64,000 nucleotides of DNA from Elephas maximus indicus. Lineage: Eukaryota > Chordata > Mammalia > Proboscidea > Elephantidae. This document shows positions 23,360 through 35,649 of the stretch, in pieces (the stretch's first letter is position 1; each line of letters begins with the position of its first letter). Under the pieces are notes generated by a model. That model saw nothing but the letters and a program-made list of their open reading frames with translations, had not been told where the DNA came from and searched no databases. The stretch covers positions 147,770,793 to 147,834,792 of the forward strand of contig NC_064819.1 in the NCBI RefSeq assembly GCF_024166365.1, read 5' to 3'. The translations under genes and the position numbers were made by a program.

Positions 23360-24065
23360 TCGCCTCGGCGGCCTCCATCTCGGGAGGCGCCTCCCCGCCC
23401 TGCAGCCCCTGCGCCCCGCGCCTCCGCTGCGCTTCGGGAGCGCGCGTCTCCGCCGCACCGCCGCGCCAGGAGCGACCAGGCGGCCAAAAGAGAAGGTGGC
23501 CCTCGCGCACCTCGGAGGAGTCGCGACGGGGGTCGAGTCCGCCGGCCGGGGCGCGCTAACCGGTAACAGCTGGCGGGACGGGGCTACAGGGGCAAGCAAA
23601 ACCGGGGTGCAGCGGACGGGGCGCTGGGCGCGTCGGGCTCCGGAGGCGGTAGTATGGCTCGCTTGGGCTTGGGGTGGTTTTAGTTTGGGCGTGTTTTGGA
23701 GGATGGCGTGTGAGGGAGAGAACTGGGATTTGAGGGTTCCCAGGTAGCGAGTGTGGACCCCGTGGAGAACACTCAAGTTTAAAACCTTTCTGCAGCTCGT
23801 TGATGTTCCTGTGTCCCGCCGGAGGGCGTCAAAAAAGGCTGGAAGCGGAGGCGCCTGGGGCTTGGGTGGGCTTCCACCCCTGCGCTCGGCCCCAGGGGTT
23901 GGGTTACATTTCCTGCCCATGAGGAAACTTTCCTGCCCTTGGCCTTCCTGCTACCTCGGTGTTCCACAACTGGGAGAGCCCTTTCGGGCGGGGTGGCGGA
24001 GGGCCTGCACCTCCGAGAGAAATGCCCAGTCCCCTGGCCCCCGGGTGCGCGCTCCCTGCGATGGA
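23360..24065 (+). promoter_or_regulatory. MRAP2: CpG island; probable MRAP2 promoter and non-coding exon 1
   Basis: This is the only strongly CpG-rich stretch in the window, densest at 23360-23660, and it breaks sharply from AT-rich flanks. It lies 20 kb upstream of the first coding exon, which starts with only 7 untranslated bases, so a separate 5' UTR exon is required. Candidate + strand donors are CAG|GTAGCG (exon end 23743) and CCG|GTAACA (exon end 23562); I cannot choose between them from sequence. A GC box (GGGCGGGG) is at 23986-23993. No clear TATA box was seen, which fits a CpG-island promoter. A good minus-strand donor (GAG|GTGAGC, exon end 23353) could mark a divergent transcript. 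The assignment to MRAP2 is inferred from position and orientation. Confidence 0.75.
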
Positions 24066-24334
24066 CAGGGGTCTCAGAAAGAACCCTGGCGTAAAAAAAA
24101 AAAAAAAATAGCGGTTGTTAATTCATTTTGTTTGGACCAAGGAGCTTGCCCGCAGCGCACCTCACTGATTGGAGGGAAACTATGGCTTTATTCCTCCACC
24201 CCATGTCCATCTTTTCTGTGTTATTGAGGAAGGAAAGAATAGCCTCATTAGGGACTTCCTGAGGTTTTGTGGCTTCTACAGTATTTAAACCTTGGGGTTT
24301 CAGCGTCCATGCTACTCCAGGGAGGATAAGAGAA

Positions 24335-24495
24335 CTCCCAAATATAAATTCTCATTAAAACCCTAAAGGTAAGTAGTAGTATGTCCAGTTGACGGATGAA
24401 GGAAAGTCTCTTGAGATAGTAAATAAGTTTTCCAGGTTGACTTCCTCAGTTATTAGTAGGGAGTTGGGATCTGGAAACTAGGTCTGTGAGTACGA
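24335..24495 (-). repeat. MIR remnant
   Basis: ctcattaaaaccctaaagg and gttgacggatgaaggaaag match a diverged antisense MIR. It contains AAG|GTAAGT at 24366-24374, a chance donor-like string. Confidence 0.55.
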
Positions 24496-25197
24496 TGTCT
24501 TAGGCACAGCACATGGGGTGCATCACCAAGAATGGTTGCAGGAAAGTGGCTGGGCCTGCAAGGATAAGGGAGAGACAGAAAGAGAAGACAGACACCACCA
24601 TGAGCTGGGATATCCACAACAAGGAGTTTGTTCTGATCAGGGAGATCACCTGGTTTTTATGGGTTTAAGGTGATGTTAACAGGTGATAAGAGAAGGCAGA
24701 ATTGCACCCAGTTTCTTTTCAAAATAAGAAGGGCAGCTCAAATGTCTTTAAAAGGGCCTTGAAGCCTGAAACTGGACTGGATTGTTCAAAGACCGAATGA
24801 CAGTCATCTTAGAGAGATGACAGAGTGGGTGGACACCTTTGAGTAGGCATGAGAGATGAAAGCAGAACTGACTTTTTGAAAGAGGGGAGCGTGGAATCCT
24901 GGCAGCATTCCAGGACAAATTCTTTAAAAAAGATAGCTCAAGACCACCTAGGAAAGAATTTACAAAGACAATTTATGCCAAACGAACTTCTTTCCCTTTT
25001 CTGATCATCTCCTGGGCTGTAGATGGGAGAATGCCATAGCCCGTGTTTTTCAAATGAAGCGTTATGACTCATTAAAGTAACGATAAAGTAACATTATCAG
25101 TTTAGTGAATTGCAACCAGCATTAAAAAAAAAAAAAATGAAATTCAATAGAAGGGAAGAGCGCATTGCATCTACAAGGATAAGTGTTGTTTTGTAAA

Positions 25198-25226
25198 ATG
25201 TGTGTGTGTGTGTGTGTGTGTGTGGT
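25198..25226. repeat. (TG)n microsatellite
   Basis: About 13 TG units. Confidence 0.95.
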
Positions 25227-25459
25227 ATTCTGGTTATCCTGTGCCTCTGCCTGGATGTGCATACCTGTCCCCAGCTACCCTCACTCATCCTTCCAGGCAA
25301 ATCCCATTCTGCTCACAGTGGTGGTCACCTTCTTTATCTTGCAAATTACATCATAAGTACATTCTGGCAAGTATAGGCTTCCACCTCCCCATTTCTCTAG
25401 GCCCCAGAGTCTGAGATATTTTGCCAGTCAGAACTCATTTCTGAATCCTTTATTTTTGA

Positions 25460-25620
25460 CATTTTAATGTTTTTGGTGTGCCAGCAACTTGGCTAGGTGC
25501 TTTCTAATGCGCAGTCTCCTGCAGTCCTCACAGCAAGGTGGCTGTTATTATTCCCAAAAGTGGGGAGCTGCAGATAAGCAGACTCTCCCCATTAGTGGGC
25601 AGTAGACAGTGTGTACTGCC
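25460..25620 (-). repeat. MIR
   Basis: tggctaggtgctttctaatg, cagtcctcacagcaaggtgg, ggggagctgcagataag. Confidence 0.65.
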
Positions 25621-26054
25621 TTTGTGGAGGCATTTTACAAAGCCTTACATTATTATTTTTTTTTTTTACATTATACCTAAAGGTGAAGAGGGGGAGAAGG
25701 TGCAACCTGTCTTTGTCCCTGCTTTCATCTTGGTGTCATTCATCTAGAAAAGGGCAGAGGTGGACATTTGTCAGAGTTGAAGCAACTATGGGTAATTTAT
25801 GAGACCCATTTTTTATCTGGATAAGAGATGTAATACTAGAATGTTGGTCTTACAGTACAGTTAATAATTGTGCATTTAGGTCTAAAGAGTCAATTAAAAC
25901 ACTAGAGACTAGTGCCACTGAGCAGCAGTTCATGTAAAAGAAAAAACCTGGTGGTTTCGTTGAACCAGCCCTGAATGAACCACAGGGTAAAGTAGCTACT
26001 CAAAAGCAGACTTGGGTTGCATTGATGATGACATGCCTTTTTTTTTTTTTTTTT

Positions 26055-26180
26055 TTAACATAGGGCTCATTATGTGCTAGGCACAGTTATGGGTGCTTTG
26101 CAGATTCAACCCTTGCAATGATTCCAGGTGGTAGGGACTATCATTTTCATCATTCCCATTTAACAGAAGGGGGTTTTATA
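26055..26180 (-). repeat. MIR
   Basis: attatgtgctaggcacagtt, caacccttgcaatgattcc, cattcccatttaacagaagg. Confidence 0.7.
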
Positions 26181-26275
26181 TCTCCAAAAGCCCCTTCGAA
26201 TGCTCAAATTCCTCAATTTTCTTAGCTATATAAGAATAAAAATGCACTTTAAAAATAATTGGAAATTGACAGTTG

Positions 26276-26659
26276 TCTTAGTTATCTAGTGCTGCTGTAA
26301 CAGAAATACCACAAGTTGATGCCTTTAACAAACAGAAATTTATTTTCTCACAGTTTAGGAGGCTAGAAGTCTGAATTCAGGGTGCCACCCCCAAGGGAAG
26401 GCTTTCTCTCTCTGTTGGCTCTGGGGGAAGGTCCTTGTCATCAACCTTTCCCTAGTTCAGGAGCTTCTCCTCACAGGAACCCTGACCCATTAACATAACT
26501 GCCTCTAATCCTGCCTCATTAACTTCATAGAGGTAGAATTTATAATGCATAAGAAAATAACATCAGATGACAAAATGTTGGATAATCGCACAATACTGAG
26601 AATCATGGCCTCACCAACTTGACATATGTTTTTGGAGGACACAATTCAATCCGTGACAA
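26276..26659 (+). mobile_element. Solo LTR-like element with exact 5-bp target duplication
   Basis: Starts TGTCTTAGTTATCTAG and ends ATCCGTGACA. It is flanked by ACAGT on both sides (just before the TG and just after the CA). This is the copy that best fixes the ends of the family. Confidence 0.8.
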
Positions 26660-26673
26660 CAGTGTATCTTAAA

Positions 26674-26840
26674 CAAACCAGCTGCCATTGAGTTAACTTC
26701 AACTCATGGTGACCCCATGTATGTCAGAATAGGGTTTCCAGTACTCCATAGGGTTTTCAATGGCTGATTTTTCAGAAGTAGATCCCCAGGCCTTTTGGCT
26801 AGCAGCTGAGTGGTTAACGGTTTACACCACCCAGGGACTC
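26674..26840 (-). mobile_element. AfroSINE (second subfamily)
   Basis: Near-perfect target duplications atcttaaac/atcctaaac flank the copy, which ends caccacccagggactcc. Confidence 0.88.
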
Positions 26841-26937
26841 CATCCTAAACACTGGAAGTGTTAAACACTGTAGGTATATTTAAGGAAGTGTTAAACACAG
26901 AAGGTTTCATATGTATATATGAATACATACATATATA

Positions 26938-27107
26938 TAACCAAAAGGCTGGAGATTCGAGTCCACCCAGAGCACTTTAGAAGCAAGGCCTGAAGATCTG
27001 TTTTCCAAAAAAAACAAAAAAATCACCCATTGAAAACCCTACAGAGCACAGTTCTACTCTGACACACATGGTATTGCCATGAGTTGGAATCAAATGATAG
27101 CAACTGG
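26938..27107 (+). mobile_element. AfroSINE (second subfamily)
   Basis: B-box-like gattcgagtccacccagag, then ctgacacacatggtattgcc and gagttggaatcaaatgatag. ATAC-type microsatellites flank both ends (26915-26940, 27105-27150). Confidence 0.85.
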
Positions 27108-28047
27108 AAATACATACATACATGCATACACATACATATATATATGTAAATGTACATAATAGAGTGCTAAATGAAAGTTTTGACTGAGGCACCACGTTCA
27201 AGTTATGTGAAATTCCAGAGGGAAGTGCTGGACTCCCCAGTGGAAATTTCAAAGTAAGTACATAACGTGTGAACCTCTTGACCACATCAAGAATATGAGG
27301 GTTGAGAGAGGATGCCTTGTTGAAAAGATTTCTTTGGAGAGGTCTGTCGCCACATCTTCATCCAAAACCCATTGAATGGGCGGGGGCTTTCAGGGCACTC
27401 TGAGGAGAGTTTGTTTGTTTGTTTGTTTCCTGCATCTGGGTTTCAGATGGTGGGCTGGGCAGTGTCAAAAGGCTGTGCACTAAGATCACCTACCTTCCCC
27501 CAGTTAGTCAGGGCAAAGGATGCTGGAGGATTTCTTGGGGACCAGGTGGGGCCATGTGAGAGAGAAGGTTGGCCTGGGACCACTCTAAGTTTGTCCCATG
27601 GGCGAGGGCATCTTAGCAGATAGCTTCTGGATATCCAGGAAGTACGGGGGAAACAAGCAGTCAGCTGAAGGAAAATGCTTATGATCAAAGCAACCATAGA
27701 GAGTGTGTGTGAAGGTAGTCAAAATATTGTCAGCTGAGATGAGACCTTCCCTGTCCCTTATCTCTCTGTCCTTCTGCTTTGATGTTGGAGGGGTGAGAAA
27801 CTGGCCAGCAACTGGCGATATAGTAGAAAAGAAAAAAGAGGTTATCTTAGTTATCTAGTGTTGCTATAACAGAAATACCACAAGTAGATGGCTTTAACAA
27901 ATTTATTTTCTCACAGCTTAGGAGTCTAGAAGTCCGAATGCAGTGTGCTGGCTCTAGGGGAAGGCATTCTGTCTCTATCAGCTCTCGGGCGAGGTCCTTG
28001 TTCCTTGGTTCCTTAGTGATCTTCATGTGGTATGGCATCTGTCTTCT

Positions 28048-28975
28048 CAGTGGCATCACTGGCGGGGGGGGTGTTGGGGTTCAGACCGTACCCAGTGACA
28101 CTTTTGGAGGGGGTGACACCAAAATGACTGTCTATAAATTTTTGTGCAGTGTTTCAACAGAAATTTATTATTTTTTTAATAAAAATATCTCTAGATTGGA
28201 CTGGACTCTAAGACAGAAAATGATACTGGTGAGGAGTGAGCTTCTTGGCTCAAGTAGATACATAAGGCTATGTGGGCAGTTCCTGTCTGGAGGCAAGATA
28301 AGAAGGCAGAGGGGGACAGGAGCTGGTTGAATGGACATAAGGAATACGGGGTGGAGTGGAGGAATGTGCTGTCTTATTAGGGGAAGAGCAGCTAGGAGTA
28401 CATAGCAAGGTGTGTGTAAGTTTTTGTATGAGTAACTGACTTGATTTGTAATCTTTCACTAAAGCCACAATTAAAAAAAAAAATCTGTGTAGATATAACA
28501 ACAAAAACATTTTTGTAAGCCCATTTTACATGTATCAATATACCTACAAGGCTGAAACTCTATGCTAATTTACCTTTTGAACGTTCTGATGCGCTCAGTC
28601 TGGTCGGAGCTATCGTTATTACCCAGTGACAATGCTGCTTTGAATCACGTGGTTTCGTCTGCACGCACCACAAGCACGAAGCTGTTGTTTTCGTTGCTGC
28701 TGGTGTTTTTATAGTCATTGATTTTGTCAAATTTTCTGGCGTTTTAGCCACAATGTTGTGGTAATTAGTGTTTGTGAACCAATACCAATGACTTTTTTGA
28801 GAAAAAAGTAGTAATTAAAGGAAAAGGAGTGATATATGGGAATTACAATTTCTGAGTAACATTAGTACAGAAACATTATCAAGGATTCTGTATGGTCTGG
28901 TATGGAAGGCAGTCCATGGGGGGAGGTGACACCATGAGTTACAGCATTGGGTGACACCAACTCTAGTGACCACTG
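28048..28975. mobile_element. hAT-type non-autonomous DNA transposon
   Basis: Terminal inverted repeats: CAGTGGCATCACT at the left end, and AGTGACCACTG at the right end, which reads CAGTGGTCACT in reverse. The flanking 8-bp sequences TGTCTTCT and TATCTTCC differ by two transitions, as expected of an old 8-bp hAT target duplication. Subterminal GGGTGACACC motifs occur near both ends (28108 and 28949). No transposase ORF. A 3' L1 fragment is nested inside. Confidence 0.75.
28190..28487 (+). mobile_element. L1 3' UTR fragment inside the hAT element
   Basis: agataagaaggcagaggggg to ctgacttgatttgtaatc, then a poly-A. Possible target duplications are atctctaga and atctgtgtaga. Confidence 0.75.
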
Positions 28976-29142
28976 TATCTTCCTTCCTTCATCTCTGCTT
29001 CCTCTCTTCCTTGCTCAGTCTACTTCTTTGATATCTCAAAAGAGATTGCCTCAAGACACAACCTATACAAACGCTGTCTAATTACCATAACAAAGAAAAC
29101 CCATTCCCAAATGAGATTATAACCTCAGGTATATTTAAAACA

Positions 29143-29270
29143 AACAAACATTCCGACCCATAGAGACCCTATAGGACAGAGTAGAACTGCCCTGTAGGGT
29201 TTCCAAGGAGTGGCTGATGGATTCGAACTGCTGGCCTTTTGGTTAGCAGCTGAATGCTTAACTACCACAG
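29143..29270 (-). mobile_element. AfroSINE
   Basis: cattccgacccatagagacc to gcttaactaccac; the RTE-like end is shortened. Confidence 0.88.
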
Positions 29271-29329
29271 GTATAGGGGTTAGGATTTACAACACATATG
29301 TTTTGGGGACACAATTTAATCCATAATAG

Positions 29330-30410
29330 AGGTCAATCCACGTACTCCCACCGCTGCAGGACACCAGCATGGAGCAGGCCCTGGTTGAGGGTAGGGCAGA
29401 AGATTTAATCTTAAAACCAGGTTGGATTTTTTTTTTTAATTTTCTAAGACTGGACATTTTAATTCTGTTTGAGACTTAAAGTGGTGGTGTGAGCACAAAA
29501 GACATGGGATCTGCTCAAGTTTTTACTTGAGGGCAGGAAGATAACGCCATTGAATATGTTTTAAGGGACAGTGGAAGGCTAAAATAAAATTGTCCTTTGA
29601 CTAGGTCCTGTGAATTGTGCTAGTTCAGAGCTTGGGCTGTATATGCTTGGATTGAAATGGTAGAGAGCAGCAATCCGTTTGCTTGATGTTGTGTTTACTT
29701 CTGACAAAGGGCTGGAGCATTTAGGTTTGCCAAGAGTGCAAAGAGTCAAGCTTCGGAAGACCAGCTCATCAAATAAAAACACAATAAATACTTGGAGAAA
29801 AAATCCTCACAAAATTATCAAGGTGCTCGAGTATACATTAGTCTGTTCATAGTGGAAAACACCAGCTTTCTTACATGATTATCCCCTTTAGGTTATGACT
29901 TATCTTTAGACATTAGCGTAAGAAACATGAAGGGAAAAAGTTATTTTTGTGAGGAAGTCTAGGCTTATGGGATATGTTCAAGGTTTTATTTTGAGCACTG
30001 ATAACCGGACACTGTGACCGTGTTATTGTTGGCTTTTTTCAGCGTGCAGAGTATTTTTTTTTTTCCCAGACTGGAGTATGAGAAGTGCTTAGTCCTTTTG
30101 GAAAGAGGGGAAAGTATCCATTTTTTGCTTTTACTTTCTTGCCAGCTTTGAAGGTGCCCAGTCAACCAAGAAACAACAGTTAGGAGATGAGTGATGAGTT
30201 GTTGTAAATGCTACTATCTTCCTAAATCCTTTGTGTAGGTTGTTCCAAGGAATATAATTCTGCCTTGTGTGAAAATAAAAAAGAAAAGAACAATTTAAGA
30301 TGAACATTTGGAAACTATCATTTAAACCAACATCATATTCTTATCAGGGCTGCTTTAAAATTTCTCTTAAATTCTCTCAGTGGAAGAGGAAAGTTAACCC
30401 GTATTTCTGG
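29330..30410. other. Intronic stretch without recognised features
   Basis: No repeat family or coding similarity seen. Confidence 0.5.
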
Positions 30411-30417
30411 GTGTCTA

Positions 30418-31397
30418 AAGCAGAGACCAAGAGGCAGTCGTTCAGACAGAACAAGAGGATACTGCATGGTTTAAAGTCAGGAAGGGTGTGCGTCAGGGTT
30501 GTATCCTTTCTCCATACCTGTTCAATTTGTATGCTGAGCAAATAATCTGAGAAGCTGAAGTATGTGAAGAAGAATGTGGCATCAGGATTGGAGGAAGACT
30601 CGTTAACAACCTGTTAGGCACAACCTTACTTCCTGAAAGTGAAGAGGGCTTGAAGCATTTACTGATGAAGGTCAAAGGTCACAGCCTTGAGTATGGATTA
30701 CACCTCAACATAAAGAAAACAAAAATCCTCACAACTGGACCAATAAGCAACATTATGATAAACGGAGAAAAGACTAAAGTTTTCAAGGATTTCATTTTAC
30801 TTGGATCCACTATCAACAGCCGTGGAGCAGCAGTCAAGAAATCAAAAGACGCATTGCACTGGGCATATCTGCTGCAAAAGACCTCTTTAAGGTGTTGAAA
30901 ACCAAAGATGTCACCTTGAAGACTAAGGTGTGCCTGACCCAAGCCACAGTGTTTTCAGTCGCCTTATATGCATGCAAAAGCTGGATGATGAATAAGGAAG
31001 ACTGAAGAAGAATCAACACCTTTGAATTATGGTGTTTGTGAAGAATATTGAATATGCCACGGACTGACAAAAGAATGAACAAATCTGCCTGGGAAGAAGT
31101 AAAACCAGAATGTTCCTTAGAAGCAAGGGTGGTGAAACTATGTCTCAAATACTTTAGGCATGTTATCAGGCAGGATCAGTCCCTGGAGAAAGACATCATG
31201 CTTGGTAAAGTAGAGGTCAGTGAAAAAGAGGAAGACCCTCTATGAAATGGATTGACATAGTAGCTGTAACAACGGGCTGAAGCATAACAACGATTGTAAG
31301 GATGGTGTAGGACCGGGCACTGTTTTGTTCTATTGTACATGGGTTCGCTATGACTCGATGAACTGACTCGATGGCACCTAACAACAACAATAACAGA
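30418..31397 (+). mobile_element. RTE LINE 3' part, copy 3
   Basis: Begins within the reverse transcriptase (accaagaggcagtcgttcag) and ends in acctaacaacaacaataac. The YADD codons are deleted (cctgttaggcacaacc near 30610). The frame 30650-30898 keeps the region after the active site. Confidence 0.9.
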
Positions 31398-31462
31398 ACA
31401 GAAGTCAAGACAGCCAGAAGCAAGTATATGTTTATCTTATTCGGTATTTACAGTTTACTCTG

Positions 31463-31700
31463 TAGCATGTTGTTGTTAATTGCTGTCAGGTCGGCTCTGA
31501 ATCATGGCAACTTTACGTATAACAGAACCGTCTTCATGATCATTGGTGTGTTTGAGTCCATCACTGTGGCTGTTGTGTCACACCATCCCATTGAGGATTT
31601 CCCTCGTTTTCACTGAGCCTCTACTTTACCAACCAGGATGTCCTTTTCTAGCAATTTATCCTTCCTGATGACATATCTGTCATCTGTAGCATATCTTTAT
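31463..31700 (-). mobile_element. Diverged RTE 3' end, opposite orientation
   Basis: gttgttgttaattgctgtc, tttgagtccatcactgtggc and ctctactttaccaaccagga align to the antisense 3' 250 bp of RTE, with an internal deletion. It faces copy 3 tail to tail, 65 bp apart. Confidence 0.8.
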
Positions 31701-32564
31701 GACATCCTGATGACATATTTGTCACATATCTGTGCTTGTTTAACTAAAAAAATAATTCTCTAAGTATTCTAGTGTCATCTGTGCCCTAAGGAGATGAACC
31801 AGTTGTGTCCTGAGGCTTTGCAGGGCCATTTGGCCACCCTCAGTCCTAAGCAAGGGGGTTTCTGTTTTCCACCCCTTACTTTGCAAAGCCCCTCCCTCTC
31901 TATTTTTTGGCAGGGCCCCTCCCTGAAAGTTGAGGTGTCAGTGGAGTGCCTGGAGCCTGCATTGCCCTCGCCCCACCAAGCTCTGGTTTAATTGTAAACA
32001 GGGATTGTACTAAGGTGGCAGTGGGTGGGGAGGTGGAGGAACTAGAAAGGACACGCACCCTGGTTTAAGAGCTACAGACCTAGGAGGGTAAGATCATCAT
32101 TAGGAAGTTTAGATTTTCTGCTGTTTCTGTATCAGGCTCTTAAATAAGCCACTGCTTTAGTTTCAATATTCTTTTCTGTGGAGCAGAGATTGAAATACCT
32201 AGTTCCTCTCCTCTTTGCTTGCTTGTCAAAAGAATGATTCAGCTCAGAACTGTAAGAACGGTGTGTACTTCCTGGAGACAGATAACCATGAGCAATAAAT
32301 ACAAAGTAGGCTTGTTTGGCAAATCATCCTCAAAGTGATTTAAGATATTGCCAGTCTCACTTTTCTTGGTTTTATTGTGCCAAGGACTTCAGAAACGCCA
32401 TTGATTAAAATTTAAAGGGTGATTAATTTCCTAGTACTGTTAAAATGGTCTCATTTTAAAGTTTTAATTCACCTGGCATGGTGTTTTATAATAGGAGCTA
32501 TAAATCAATATGAGGGCTCAGTGAGAGGCAAAGGCAGATTTTTAGGAAGTCTGCTTTATACTAA

Positions 32565-32783
32565 GGAGTTCCTGGGTAATGCAGACAGTTAAGTGCTTGG
32601 TTACTAACTAAAAAGTTAGCGGTTCGAATCCACCCAGAGGCATCTTGGAAGAAAGGCCTGGCGATCCACTTCCAAAAAGTCATAGCCATGGAAAATCCTA
32701 TGGAGTACAGTTCTACTTTGACACACATGGAGTCTCGATGAGCCAGAGTTGACTTGATAGCACCTGGCTTGGTTTTTGGTTTG
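32565..32783 (+). mobile_element. AfroSINE (second subfamily), well-kept tRNA-like head
   Basis: Full-length sense copy, from ggagttcctgggtaatgcag through B box GGTTCGAATCC at 32621-32631 to ttgatagcacctggcttgg. Confidence 0.92.
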
Positions 32784-33617
32784 ATTTATATTCTCTTTGA
32801 TATTAAAATGAAAGATTCAGCTATGATGGGATTTGAGAGAAGGAGGCAGTCTTTGTGGGCTGAAATAGTTGGACAGGACTCCACAGAGGAGGCAGTGATT
32901 GAGCCCAGCACTAAAGGGTGGCACAAGTCTGGAGAGGAGTGAGATGGCAGTTCAGGTTGGCAGGGGGAATAGCATGGACAAAGACTCAGGGGCTTGTCTT
33001 TGAGGGCTTGGCCTCCTTCCTGAAGCTCCTACCACCAGCCCTCCCTTTCCTAATGACCCTGTTATGCCTGTTGTCTGTTTGTGTCAGCAGGCCTTTGCAT
33101 TACCCTTTAACCTCTGTGTAGGTGTGTGCATTTGACAGGGTGAGGCTTGATAGGGGAGAGGATGGTTCCAAACACAAACATGGATTCTTTGAGGCCACAG
33201 GCCTCAACTCTTAAAAAAAAAAAAAAAGAATTTTTTTCAACTCTTAGGCCTCCATTAAATCTTTCGTAGTCAAGATCATAGTAAATGTTAAAAAAAGAAA
33301 AAAAAAACTTGCTGGGCTGAATTCATCCATACAAATTTTAGCATGTGCAAAACTAGTTAGTGTTCTTTTTGCTTGAAGGGCATGTTTATGAGAACATAAT
33401 AAATGAATTTATTGAAGATGGCAAATAGTAGGATAGATTAATGGTGTTTTGAAAATGTCATTCTTTTCAAAAATATATTTGTTGTATAGTTATAGTAAAG
33501 CCAAGTCATTTTTTAATGTTTTTTTTTTTAGGTCAGTTTGTTGAATTAATTCATCAAAGAGAGCGTTGTTTTCCAAAACTTAATTTCAGCACCATTTCCG
33601 TATTATACTATACGAAT

Positions 33618-33618
<1 letters not shown>

Positions 33619-33648
<30 letters not shown>

Positions 33649-33651
33649 ATT
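33619..33651. repeat. (AC)n microsatellite
   Basis: About 14 AC units with a late CGCAC variation. Confidence 0.95.
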
Positions 33652-34047
33652 TTTACAGATAAACAGACCGTTGGGTCTGTGATGCAAATGAAAAGCAAGT
33701 TGGTATTTTCTTATCAAGTTCTGGAATCATGTGTCTGGAAGAAAATTTGACTGCATCCGTTTCGCTCCTTTGACTTCAGAAAGGGTGAGTGTTTAAACCA
33801 CAGCAAGGACCTGTACCGTGAAGACGGGGAACAGAGGCAGTGGGGTGCAAACATGCATGGAAGTGGCCTACTTGCTGTGAAAACATTGACATCAGATTGC
33901 CAGACTGCCTTCATCATGAAATTATATCGTCCCTACTTGGAGGATGTTTACAATGACTTTTTTACTATAAAGTGATAATAATTGTTAATGATAGTTATTT
34001 TTTTAAAACCCTACTTGGCAAAATGAAAAATGTTGGCAAGCATATTT

Positions 34048-34260
34048 TGTTGTTATTGTTGTTAGCTGCCGTCTAATTGATTCCAGCTCACGGCGACCCC
34101 ATGTGTGCAGAGGAGAACTGTTCCATAGAGTTTTCAAGGCTGTGGCCTTTCAGAAGCAGGTCACCAGGCCTGTCTTCTGAGGCGCCTCTGGGTGGGTTCA
34201 AACTGCCAACCTTTCAGCTCGTAGTCAAGTACTTAACCATTTGAGCCACACAGGGACTCC
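34048..34260 (-). mobile_element. AfroSINE (second subfamily)
   Basis: Complete antisense copy, from gttgttattgttgttagctg to gagccacacagggactcc. Confidence 0.92.
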
Positions 34261-35649
34261 AAACCCTATTTTACAGGTCTGTAAAATCCAGCCGGTCTCC
34301 AGAGTACATTCCTAAGAAACTGAAGCCAGTTTAATGAGATTGAGGTGCATCCTCTTTGACATCAGAAAGCAACCGAGTTTAAATGTAGTCTGTGAATAGG
34401 ATCTGAAAGCTTTGGAATGATAACTTATAATGGACTTCTGCCGAAATGAAAGAGGTGGTGTAATGCCAGGGACAACAGAAGGTGAAGCTTCTGAAAAGGA
34501 GGATTTGGGAAGCAGTCAGTGTGTTTTCCGGACCAGGCAGGGAGAGAGAGCCATGAGCTAGCACAAACATTCTCTTGGCTGCCTAGGACCGTCCCTACAA
34601 GGGCTCTTGAAAACAGCAAAGCTGAGCAGAATCCTTGAAGGTTGGCCATAGAAGAAGGACCTTCCTGGGGAGGGGTGCCTGGATATTCCAGCACCATCTT
34701 TTGTTCCGTGAAGTCCTCTTTTGCCTGGGGGGAGGTCTCAGTAATACCAACCTCCCCAGTGCGCTTGCCGAAGGGTTGCTGCTTTTAGGTAGTTCTTTGA
34801 CTCAACTGTAGTACTTTTAAACCAACTTCTACTGAAGGCTTAGGGATAGAAAGAGCAAAATAGACAGTAATGCGAACTCAGAAAACCTGACTGTACTAGT
34901 GTAGTCTGCTTGGGATTCCCTTGGTACCATTAACATGCCTAGAATATTTTGAGGTCCAGACCAGGGAAAACCGGCCCGGAAAGAGGCAGAAGTTAAACCT
35001 CTGACTTTTCTGTGGTGGGAACCCCATCCTCCACCAAAAGAGTGGTCTCTCTTTGTGATTGCAGCAGACATCTGTGTTGGAATACAAGAAAACCAGCATA
35101 ACGCGTGGCACACATGTAGCTGGTGGTTGGATAGGGGCTTCTTATATAACTTCCACATTCATCAGCTGATTTTCTGGTCTTAAATTTTGTTCACCATACT
35201 GTGCAATACAAGCGGTCTGGTCTGCTGTTCCTTATTGTAATTCAGCAAATTGATGCTCTGGTTATACATCAGTTTCCTACTCTTGATTAGTATGACTGCA
35301 TTCATAGGGCCTTGTCATCTCTGTGAAAATCTAGCTTCCTGAATCTACGGAGCTGAGTCCAAGGCACAGCCATTCTCCTCACCTGGCCAGAGGCCGGGCA
35401 CCTGGCACCTTCACTGCATACTTCAGAGTGATGCCTCCTCCCTTCTTGGAGATTTTACAGCTTCTTTCAGAAGTGTTTTATCTCTGGGAGGGCATGACAT
35501 TTTTCTTGCTGTCCAACTGAAGCCTGTCTTATGATGGGAGAGCTCTGCTCTGAGGTTCAGCTTTGAGAAGGAGAGTGAAAAAAGATATTTTTTTTGTTTC
35601 TCAACATCACTTCTTTCATTTGATAAGAATTTATTGCATATCTGCATCT

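Larger units (their letters stand above)
27849..29325 (+). mobile_element. Solo LTR-like element split by a hAT transposon and a SINE
   Basis: The LTR 5' part is 27849-28047 and its 3' part 28976-29325, ending acacaatttaatccataat. Between them lies a hAT-type element; an antisense SINE (29143-29270) sits in the 3' part. Removing both restores the order seen in the other LTR copies. Confidence 0.75.

Noticed and set aside
23300..23920. 206-codon minus-strand ORF in the CpG island
   Set aside because: GC-rich DNA has few stops. The protein is Pro/Arg/Ala-rich without a domain, and it spans several candidate splice sites.
24366..24374. AAG|GTAAGT as the MRAP2 exon 1 donor
   Set aside because: It falls in a diverged MIR outside the CpG island and is more likely chance, though RNA data could revive it.
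32565..32640. tRNA gene suggested by an A/B-box-like head
   Set aside because: It is the tRNA-derived head of an AfroSINE and cannot be drawn as a full cloverleaf gene; the same applies to the other SINE heads.
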